64,000 nucleotides of DNA from Intestinicryptomonas porci (GTDB lineage Bacteria; Verrucomicrobiota; Verrucomicrobiia; Opitutales; Intestinicryptomonadaceae). Shown piece after piece: positions 41,840 to 49,184 of the stretch. The notes beneath the pieces were generated by a model that was not told the DNA's origin, did no database searches, and saw only the letters and a program-made list of their open reading frames with translations. Numbering within the stretch: position 1 is the stretch's first letter; every line of letters begins with the position of its first letter. The stretch is from the NCBI RefSeq assembly GCF_033971905.1, contig NZ_JALBUT010000001.1, forward strand, positions 186,001-250,000, read 5' to 3'. Made by a program: the position numbers and the translations under genes.

Positions 41840-43085
41840 AAATGAAAGATAGAGCTTCGCAACCGTAATAGAAGCCTTTTCATTCCTCGCGCTCCATGTT
41901 GGTTTTGCTCAGGGGGCAGTACAAAGTACAGCTCCCCGTTGCACTCGCTTGCTTGGTTGGCTTCGCCAATCCGCGCTGTTCTCGCCCCTTCGGGGTAATT
42001 TGCTTCGCAAATTATGCTACCCACAAACTTGCTTCGCAACTTGCGTGTTCGCAAAACACAACAGCATCGCGCGTTTCTTCCGTTTTTTACGTCTCAAAGC
42101 CCACACCTATCAAACAGCTTAATACAATCCCATACCCATTCCAATTTCGCGTATCAAGTAGCTGAATTTAAATTAGGACTTATTTTTTCTATGTATTTAC
42201 AAATGTCGGCGGACTTATGTCCGCAAGTCGAACATACGCCGAAATATATAGTACAAACTGCTTGCAGTTTGCCCGAAGGACTATAACACAAAGCAAACGA
42301 GTGTAAAAAAAGCCAATATTTAGTGAGATAACGAAATCCCAAACCCTAATAAAAAATATGTTTGATATGCTGTCTTAGAATAGAGACGGAATTTTGTCAA
42401 ACTGTTTGAAACAGGCAGAAATCTAAACCAAATTAAGAAAAAAAGTTTTTGATAGGATGTTTTGGAATGGAGACGGAATTTCGTTAAGTTATTTGATAGG
42501 TGGGAATTTTGGGTACGTAAAAAAACGGAATAAACGCGCGATGAGTACATCCCAAAAAGTTTTCTTCAAAAACATTTTTGGGAACCCTGTCTGTTGAGCT
42601 TTTACGAGCGTCGGCGACCACGCTTGCGTGGGTAGCTTTGCGAAAGCAAAGAGCCGAGCGTAGCGAGTGCCGAGACATTTGCGAATGCAAATGCGAGTAC
42701 AACTTACGTCCGCAAGTCGAAGTAAAAGCCAACATGGAGCGCGAGGGCGGAAAAAATTTTATTTCGGAAGCGCAGCTGTAAAAGTCGTGATGTTTGATAG
42801 GTGTGGGCTTTGGGACGTAAAAAACGGAATAAATGCCCGATGCTCTTCTTATCCCAAAAAGTTTTTTGCAAAAACATTTTCGGGAACCCTGTCTTGCGGA
42901 TTTCGAGGCGTCAGCGTACAAATGTACGCAAGTCCGAAGAAATCCCAAGATGGAGGGCAAGACCACGCTTGCGTGGGTAGCTTTGCCGAAAGGCAAAGAG
43001 CCGAGCGTAGCGAGTGCCGAGACTTGCGAAGCAAGCGAGTACAAATGGGCAAAAAATCTATCTATTACGGAAGCGTCAGCTCTTT
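41840..43085. repeat. Mosaic of three diverged repeats with GAA-loop mini-hairpins
   Basis: This fills the 1.3 kb gap between two convergent genes. Copy 1 (about 41888-42117) is inverted relative to copy 2 (about 42490-42780) and copy 3 (about 42792-43080). All share TTTGATAGGTG, GACGTAAAAAACGGAA and GCGCGATG-like starts, and copies 1 and 2 share CCAACATGGAGCGCGAG. Inside are short hairpins: 41957-41969, 41997-42013 (AATTTGC/GCAAATT), 42636-42651, 42676-42693, 42981-42998 and 43023-43035. CCACGCTTGCGTGG occurs at 42618 and 42963. A second direct repeat, GAGACGGAATTT, is near 42382 and 42470. I see no credible protein gene. Confidence 0.75.
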
Positions 43086-43090
43086 ATCTT

Positions 43091-44587
43091 TTAGATTTTT
43101 TGTTTTTGCCCATTCCGTTTTATTCCTTTTTTTTCGCGGGAGAATGCCCACGCTATTCTTCCCTTCGGCTTGATTTTTTTCGTGGAATGCGGAAGTTGAG
43201 GCTTGCCCGTAAAATGCTTTTTTTGCGCGACTGTTTTATTTTTCGCCTTTTGCGGATGCTCCCTTGAAAATCTTTCAATGGCGGATTTGTTGAAATTATC
43301 TGCGTCTTTTTCGGAAACGCCGTAGCCGTCGGAGTCAAATCCCTTTGCGTTTTGTTGCGGGGAAGACTTGGGGCTTTTGGGCTGTCTTTTGTAAACGAGC
43401 TTTTTGTTCGAATGCATAAGCTCCATTGCCTCTTGGCTGTGGAAAGGATTGTCGGAGGCTTCGGGAATTGATTTTCTTATGCAGCGTTCTATCGCGCGAA
43501 GAAGCGGAACTTCGTTTGAAGAGCATAGCGAAAAAGCCTGCCCTTCGGCTTCAGCCCTTGCTGTTCTTCCAATCCTATGGACATAGGTTTCGGCTTCTTC
43601 TGGAAGGTCGTAGTTTATCACAAGCGACATAGCCTTTACGTCGATTCCGCGCGCGGCGATGTCGGTTGCAACCAGTACTCTGCTTTCGCGGTTCTTAAAT
43701 CTTTCAAGCGCGTTTTTGCGCGATGACTGCGACTTGTTGCCGTGTATCACCGACGCGTTGAATGCCTTGCCCGCAAGTCTATTTGCAACTTTGTTTGCCC
43801 CGTGCTTTGTTCGGCAGAACACGAGGGCGATGGAGTCGGGCTCTCTTTTGAATTTTTGCTCTATGAGATATTTCAAAAGCGCGATTTTGTTGTCCGGCTC
43901 CACAAAGCATACCTGCTGGTCGATTTTTTCCACTGTCGGGCTTTCGGGAGAGATTGAAATGCGCTTGGGATTTTTCACGATTGAAGAGGCGAGCGATTCT
44001 ACTTCGCGTGAAAGCGTTGCTGAAAACAGCATCGAAAGCCTGTCTCCGGGCAGTTTTGCGCAAATTGTGCGGATGTCGTTTATAAAGCCCATGTCGAGCA
44101 TTCTGTCGGCTTCGTCCAAAACTAAAAATTCGACGCTTGCAAAGCTTAGTTTCTTTTGTCGAAAGAGGTCGATGAGCCTTCCTGGGGTCGCAATCAAAAT
44201 GTCAACCCCCTTTTCGAGGGCGAGTATTTGCTGGTTTTGCGATACTCCTCCGTATATTTTGCATATTTTTATGTCTGTAAATTTTGCGTATTTTACGGCA
44301 TTTTCCGCAACTTGTTCGGCAAGTTCCCTCGTCGGGACGAGCACGAGCGCGCGGAAGTGTCCGCTTTCCACGAAGCCGAAAGAATCGGAGATTTTTTGCA
44401 GTATCGGCAGCATGAACGCGGCGGTTTTGCCCGTGCCTGTTTGCGCGCATCCGAATATGTCGGAACCTGAAAGAATTTCGGGAATTGCCTTGCGTTGAAT
44501 GGGAGACGGCTTTTCGTAGCCCAAAAGTTCGACTGCTTTTAAAATTTGTTCGGAAAGACCCAAGTCTTTAAATGTTTCGTTTGCCAT
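43091..44587 (-). CDS. DEAD-box RNA helicase, RhlE-like
   Basis: About 498 residues from the ATG at 44587; a TTG six codons upstream is the alternative. All motifs are present: the Q motif (GYEKPSPIQ), AQTGTGKTAAF, PTRELAEQ, VLDEADRMLDMGF, SATL, ATDIAARGID and HRIGRTARAEAEG. After about residue 380 there is a long basic, low-complexity tail (KRQPKSPKSSPQQNAKG to KGIKRNGQKQKI), typical of RhlE/CsdA-type helicases that act on ribosomal or messenger RNA. It ends beside the repeat mosaic. The intergenic region to 44794 is shared divergently with the pilus locus. Confidence 0.93.
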   Translation of the reverse strand: MANETFKDLGLSEQILKAVELLGYEKPSPIQRKAIPEILSGSDIFGCAQTGTGKTAAFMLPILQKISDSFGFVESGHFRALVLVPTRELAEQVAENAVKYAKFTDIKICKIYGGVSQNQQILALEKGVDILIATPGRLIDLFRQKKLSFASVEFLVLDEADRMLDMGFINDIRTICAKLPGDRLSMLFSATLSREVESLASSIVKNPKRISISPESPTVEKIDQQVCFVEPDNKIALLKYLIEQKFKREPDSIALVFCRTKHGANKVANRLAGKAFNASVIHGNKSQSSRKNALERFKNRESRVLVATDIAARGIDVKAMSLVINYDLPEEAETYVHRIGRTARAEAEGQAFSLCSSNEVPLLRAIERCIRKSIPEASDNPFHSQEAMELMHSNKKLVYKRQPKSPKSSPQQNAKGFDSDGYGVSEKDADNFNKSAIERFSREHPQKAKNKTVAQKKHFTGKPQLPHSTKKIKPKGRIAWAFSREKKGIKRNGQKQKI

Positions 44588-44793
44588 AAAATTTAAAAGA
44601 GACAAGGTTTTGTCAAAAAGGGATTATTGCAAGATAAAATTTCCCGTGTCTTTGATTTTTGGGATGCTTTTGGCGTTTTTATAAAGAAACTCGCATTTTA
44701 CTGTCAAAAAAAACGAGAAACAGGAAAAATTTTTTCTCAAAAGGACAAAAAAGGCTTGAAGTCCGTCTGCTATCTTGAATAAAGTAAAAACTT

Positions 44794-45450
44794 ATGAACT
44801 TTAAGCAATTTTTATTTTTGGCTGCACTTTGCCTGCCTTTTTCTCTTTTGGCGCAAGCGTCAAAGGTTCAGAAAGAGTCCGTTGAAGTGAGCGACATTAA
44901 ATTCTCAACCATAAAGAAGAACGACGTTGCGGGAGCAGGCGGCAATATGGTTCGTTGCGAAGTCGTGCTTTTTTCAAAGACGGGCGACCCCGAAAACCCG
45001 AAATCAAAATGGGTTAGAAATGTCGAAGTCGAAATTATGGTCGCGTATGAGGACATGAAGTCGGGCGGCGGCAAAAAGGGCAAATACCAGTTTATGCGCT
45101 CAAAGGCAAAGGTTTTTGCCATCGAAAAGATGAAGAAAACTTCCGTTGTTTTCTACATTCCGTGGGAAAGCTATTCGGTTTACGGCATAACGGGCGATCC
45201 TTACATGTACAAGGTTTCATTGTCTGCGGGCGGAAATGACATTCCCCTCACGGCGGAAAATTTGAAAAACAGAATTTCAAAAAATGTAAAGAGCATGAAG
45301 GACCTCGAAGCTCTTGAAGAAAAAATAGGAAGCTCGTCCTCCACAAACGACGGCGTGTTCAAGCCTTTGAACGAATGCGCCTACAATATTCAAAGCTACG
45401 AATACAATTCTTCAAAGCAGTCTGTCCCGACATATATGCAGACGCGTTAA
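44794..45450 (+). CDS. Amuc_1102-like secreted protein, first gene of the pilus/secretin locus
   Basis: A 218-residue protein with a signal peptide (MNFKQFLFLAALCLPFSLLAQA, cleavage near 22). The mature part is β-rich, with VSDIKFSTIKK, WVRNVEVEIMVAYEDMKSG, TSVVFYIPWESYSVYG and MYKVSLSAGG, as expected for a small β-sandwich. In Akkermansia the gene next to the pilM-like gene of the Amuc_1098-1101 locus, Amuc_1102, is of this size and type; I base the match on position and general form. Role unknown. The pilM-like gene follows after 76 bases. Confidence 0.7.
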   Translation: MNFKQFLFLAALCLPFSLLAQASKVQKESVEVSDIKFSTIKKNDVAGAGGNMVRCEVVLFSKTGDPENPKSKWVRNVEVEIMVAYEDMKSGGGKKGKYQFMRSKAKVFAIEKMKKTSVVFYIPWESYSVYGITGDPYMYKVSLSAGGNDIPLTAENLKNRISKNVKSMKDLEALEEKIGSSSSTNDGVFKPLNECAYNIQSYEYNSSKQSVPTYMQTR

Positions 45451-45526
45451 CCCTTTAATTTAAGGCATTTGCCTTTGCGCTCCGCAAGGGCTGATGCCGT
45501 ATTTACAATATCCCTCTTCCAAAAAA

Positions 45527-47167
45527 ATGAGTCAGAAAAGCAAACTTATAATAAACTGTGGAACAACGCAGGTAAGCGCGGGTCTTTTCAGTGTGTCGGG
45601 CGGTCGCCTGGTTCTTGAAAGTTTCGACGTGCGCGATTTGGAATATGACTTCGGAATGCCGGAAGCATGGCTTTCGGCGTTGAATGCCGCCTTGAAGAGC
45701 ATGAGGCTTTCGGGCAAGGCGAATGTCATTGTTCCCACTGCAAACATTCTTACGAAAACAATAACGGTGCCGCACGTTGACGATGTGGCAAAGCGCGACG
45801 AAGTCGTCGAGTTTGAGGCGCGCAAAAATATACCCTATGATTTGAGCGAAGTCACATGGGGCTATCAAGTCATAGCCGATGACGGAATCGAAGCCGAAGT
45901 TTTGTTGGTTTCGATGAAAACGGGCGTGGCGGACGACATCTGCCTTTCGGTTTCCATGGGTGGGCTTTCAACGGCAAACCTCGAGCCGTCTTCAATTCTC
46001 GACTACAATGCTTGGAAATATTGCGGTCTTGAAGACAATGTAATGATTTTGAACATCGGCGCAAAGGCTTCCAACTTAATCATAGTAAGGGGCGATTCCG
46101 ATTTCTTTGTGCGCAGCGTTCCCATAGGCGGCAATGCAATCACCCAGTCGATAAGCGACAATTTGGGCAAGAGTTTCATGCAGGCGGAGTCAATCAAGCG
46201 CAAGGTTTTGGCGGACGCCGCCGAAATGGCTTCAAACGACGCTGTGGCGGAAATCATCAAAAACGGCGTGATAACCGTTTCAAAAAGAATTTCAACCGAA
46301 CTAAAACGCTCCATATTGAGCTACAAGCGCAAGGGCGCGGCAACTCCGCAAAAGCTCTATCTCACAGGCAGGGGCGCGCTCACTACGGGCTTGGCGGAAT
46401 ATCTTTGCGAAGAGTTGAAGGCGGATGTCCAGTTCTTGGATGTTTTGTCAAACCTGACAGTTTCTCCTTCTGTAAACGGGGAAAAATTAAAGGATGCCTC
46501 GGTGCATCTTAGCGAGCTTGTCGGCGAAGCGGCAAGAATGGTTTTGCCGTCATCGGTCGGCATAAATTTGCTTCCGCGGCACATTGTTGAAGAAAGTGCG
46601 TTCAAGCGCAAAATGCCTCTTCTTTTCCTCGGCGCGGCGCTGCTTGCCGCGGCGGTTGTTCCGCCTTTTATGGCGTTGCAGGAAAGCATCAAGTTTAACG
46701 ATGCCAAATTCAGGGAATTTAATTCGAGGATACCCGCTCTCGAGCAAGATGCCGTAGCTTTGGCTGAAAAGCGCGACGCCGCGAATGTTTTGGTCGATAA
46801 AATCGCCGACTTGGACATCTTGGCAAAATCGAAATCGAACTGGATAAACTTGTTCGCCGAATTTGAAAAGAGCCTTTTCGAGGAAAAGGACGTTTGGCTT
46901 GACGATTTGAAGGTAATCCGCACTAAAACAAAGGACGGCAAGCCCGACTATCGTTTGCAGTTCTCAGGCAGGCTTCTCTTAAAGGATGTAGGCGACGACA
47001 ACACTTACGATGCGAAAGCGGCTCTTGAAAAAATAAAGGCTCTCCTTAGCAAATTTGAAAAGAGCTCCTTTATTGAAAAGATAGACGACATCAGCACCGA
47101 CAACACAAATCCGAGAATTTTGAAGTTCAACTTCACATCCGTGGTAAAATCCGACAAACCCATATAA
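45527..47167 (+). CDS. PilM-like ATPase with fused PilN-like region (Amuc_1101-like)
   Basis: About 546 residues from the ATG at 45527. Residues 1-350 form an actin-like fold as in PilM/FtsA (KLIINCGTTQVSAGLFS, MILNIGAKASNLIIVRGD, FFVRSVPIGGNAITQSI, YLTGRGALTTGLAEYL). A membrane segment follows at about 363-388, then a coiled coil and a ferredoxin-like β region as in PilN. The fusion would join the cytoplasmic ATPase platform to the periplasmic part of a type IV pilus or type II secretion-like machine. The next gene starts 1 base after the stop. Confidence 0.8.
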   Translation: MSQKSKLIINCGTTQVSAGLFSVSGGRLVLESFDVRDLEYDFGMPEAWLSALNAALKSMRLSGKANVIVPTANILTKTITVPHVDDVAKRDEVVEFEARKNIPYDLSEVTWGYQVIADDGIEAEVLLVSMKTGVADDICLSVSMGGLSTANLEPSSILDYNAWKYCGLEDNVMILNIGAKASNLIIVRGDSDFFVRSVPIGGNAITQSISDNLGKSFMQAESIKRKVLADAAEMASNDAVAEIIKNGVITVSKRISTELKRSILSYKRKGAATPQKLYLTGRGALTTGLAEYLCEELKADVQFLDVLSNLTVSPSVNGEKLKDASVHLSELVGEAARMVLPSSVGINLLPRHIVEESAFKRKMPLLFLGAALLAAAVVPPFMALQESIKFNDAKFREFNSRIPALEQDAVALAEKRDAANVLVDKIADLDILAKSKSNWINLFAEFEKSLFEEKDVWLDDLKVIRTKTKDGKPDYRLQFSGRLLLKDVGDDNTYDAKAALEKIKALLSKFEKSSFIEKIDDISTDNTNPRILKFNFTSVVKSDKPI

Positions 47168-47168
47168 T

Positions 47169-48206
47169 ATGAAACACTTTAAACAACATCCGATATTTGC
47201 CGCCGTTTTTGCGCTTCTGTTGGCGGCGTTTGTTGGCGGGGCAGTTTATGATTTTGTCCTTTTCAACAAAAACACTGCGGCTGCAAGGAAGGCGCAGCAG
47301 GCGGTAAACAAGTACGAAAACGCAATCCAAAAAGCTCCCGTCAAAGAAAGCTTGGCGCAGGCGGACGCAAACTTGAAAGGTTTGCAGGGAAAGCTTGAAA
47401 GCCTTGACAAGGAGTTGAGCCGCGATTCCACAAAAGTTCTTGCGGCGTCTCCCGTGACGCAGGGGTTTGAGCTTGTCGAACACTTGCGTTCCATGACGGA
47501 CAAATGGACAAATGCGGCGACCGAAAAGGGCATTTCCGTTCCCGAAAACTTTAAGTTTTCGTTTGAAAACTATGTTTCGGGCAAGTCTAAGCCCGAAGAC
47601 GAAGCGGTGCTCGCTTTGTGGAAGCAGGCAAGTATTTTGGACAATATTTTGCAAAAGCTGTTCAATTCAAAGCCCGACAATGCTCCTATGGGCATAGTTG
47701 CTGTTCAGCGCGAAATTCTGCCAATAGAACTTGAAGCCCAGGCAAAGACGCAGAAGAATTCTTCGCGCAGAACGCGTGTCGCAAGAGGAGCGCGCGACAA
47801 CATGACAGGCGATACTTTCACTGTCGATCCTTACATTACTGCGCGCAAAAAGGGCAGTGTAAGCGCACTCGGATATCGCATTGTCTTTACGGGGTACACC
47901 GAAAACATGCGCAGATTTTTAAACGAGCTTAACAGTTTTGACCTCATGCTTGTGGTGCGCTCGGTTGAAGTAAAGCCGTCGCTTGGCTCTGCAAAGCGAG
48001 TTGTGCGCACAGAGGAAGACGATGCTCTCTTGTCGGCGTTCGGTGGAGCGGGCGCAAAGGAAGAATCGGTGGAAGTCTCTAAGGACCCCGTCGTTTCAGA
48101 GAACGTTTCGGAATTTACATTCGTAATCGAGTACGTTGAAGTTGACAAAAACGCGGTTTCCGAAAACAAGAAATCCGACGAAGCGGAAGAAAACACGCAG
48201 GAGTAG
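47169..48206 (+). CDS. Amuc_1100-like PilN/PilO-type membrane protein
   Basis: A 345-residue protein with a membrane anchor at about 11-33 (FAAVFALLLAAFVGGAVYDFVLF), a charged coiled coil (residues 35-85) and a periplasmic part with two αβ regions, the second being LGYRIVFTGYTENMRRFLNELNSFDLMLVVRSVEV, a PilO-like ferredoxin fold. The middle is Lys/Arg-rich (KNSSRRTRVARGARD). Amuc_1100 of Akkermansia, 317 residues, has this layout and position. The next gene starts 6 bases after the stop. Confidence 0.8.
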   Translation: MKHFKQHPIFAAVFALLLAAFVGGAVYDFVLFNKNTAAARKAQQAVNKYENAIQKAPVKESLAQADANLKGLQGKLESLDKELSRDSTKVLAASPVTQGFELVEHLRSMTDKWTNAATEKGISVPENFKFSFENYVSGKSKPEDEAVLALWKQASILDNILQKLFNSKPDNAPMGIVAVQREILPIELEAQAKTQKNSSRRTRVARGARDNMTGDTFTVDPYITARKKGSVSALGYRIVFTGYTENMRRFLNELNSFDLMLVVRSVEVKPSLGSAKRVVRTEEDDALLSAFGGAGAKEESVEVSKDPVVSENVSEFTFVIEYVEVDKNAVSENKKSDEAEENTQE

Positions 48207-48212
48207 TTTATT

Positions 48213-49100
48213 ATGGAAAAGCATTACGAAAAAATATTGTTTCTCGTGGCGGTTTTAGTCGCGGGGGCATCGGCGTATTTTTATCTCGGAAGCGAAGGCA
48301 AACTTGCCAAGGCAAAGTCTCAGATGCAGGCTTCATTGCAGGGAAAACCGAGCGGAGAGCCGTGGCAGAACATTCCCGTTCCCGAAGTCAATGCCGAAGT
48401 CACTTCAACCTGGGAGGCTGTAAAGCCGCAGGATGAAGACGGACTTTGGCTTTACCAGCTCTTCACTTCGCCTAAAATCTGGGTTGACTCCGACGGCAAA
48501 TTTATTGTAGAGCCGCCTTTCCAAAAGGAAGTCATCAAAAAACTTTTCGGCTTCAAGTATGGCGAGCTTAAAAATGAAGCTTATCCAATCAAGTGGAAGG
48601 GCTATTTTGTTTCCGGCGACGGCTCCAAGATTGTGCAGCTTTTCGACGAATCTCAAAACCAGTCAATGATAGGCAAGTTAAACGAGGAAATCAAAGTTCG
48701 CAAGGCGGGCTCGGTGACAGGCGAAACTGTCGGCTCCGGCATAACCGTCAAGAGCTTTGAAGAAATCCGCCAAAAGGAAGATTCCGGTTTGATTCGCAAG
48801 GTGACGAAAGTTGTTTTGTTTGATAAAAATATCGGAAAAGAAATTGTGATATTTTCAAACAAGCCGACATTCCTCGAAGAAAGCCGCACGATTTCTCTTC
48901 TTCCCGACAACGGATCGGACTCTGTTTGGCTCGTGAGAAAGGTTGGCGACAAGTTTGAGGCTAACGGCGCGGTTTACACTGTCAAGGAGCTTGACTTTGA
49001 AAACGAAGTTGTCGTCGTTGAGAAAGTTCCCAATGAAAAGGGAGCACCTGTGCAGCTCATGAAAATGTCTAAAAACGGAGGCAACGAGCTTTTGAAGTAG
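48213..49100 (+). CDS. Amuc_1099-like periplasmic membrane-anchored protein
   Basis: A 295-residue protein with one N-terminal membrane segment (ILFLVAVLVAGASAYFYLG, 9-27) and a β-rich periplasmic remainder. SPKIWVDSDGKFIVEPPF and IKWKGYFVSGDGSKIVQLFD are the clearest strands. The last third (EANGAVYTVKELDFENEVVVV) resembles the PilP/HR domain used to dock on secretins, which is inference from form only. The position before the secretin gene matches Amuc_1099. Confidence 0.72.
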   Translation: MEKHYEKILFLVAVLVAGASAYFYLGSEGKLAKAKSQMQASLQGKPSGEPWQNIPVPEVNAEVTSTWEAVKPQDEDGLWLYQLFTSPKIWVDSDGKFIVEPPFQKEVIKKLFGFKYGELKNEAYPIKWKGYFVSGDGSKIVQLFDESQNQSMIGKLNEEIKVRKAGSVTGETVGSGITVKSFEEIRQKEDSGLIRKVTKVVLFDKNIGKEIVIFSNKPTFLEESRTISLLPDNGSDSVWLVRKVGDKFEANGAVYTVKELDFENEVVVVEKVPNEKGAPVQLMKMSKNGGNELLK

Positions 49101-49184
49101 CAGAGTAAAATTTTTGAAAAAAAAGCTTTAATTTTTTTTTAATATCGTCTATAAATAAATTTAACATTTCAAATTAACGTATAT

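Noticed and set aside
41888..43080. Insertion sequence or integron-like cassette array
   Set aside because: No transposase or integrase frame and no terminal inverted repeats bounding a gene.
42578..43267. Several overlapping + strand frames of 67-168 residues in the mosaic repeat region
   Set aside because: Similar short peptides recur only because the DNA repeats. The frames shift between copies and have no good ribosome-binding sites.
43659..44498. 279-residue + strand frame opposite the DEAD-box helicase
   Set aside because: It is a shadow; the helicase frame carries every DEAD-box motif.
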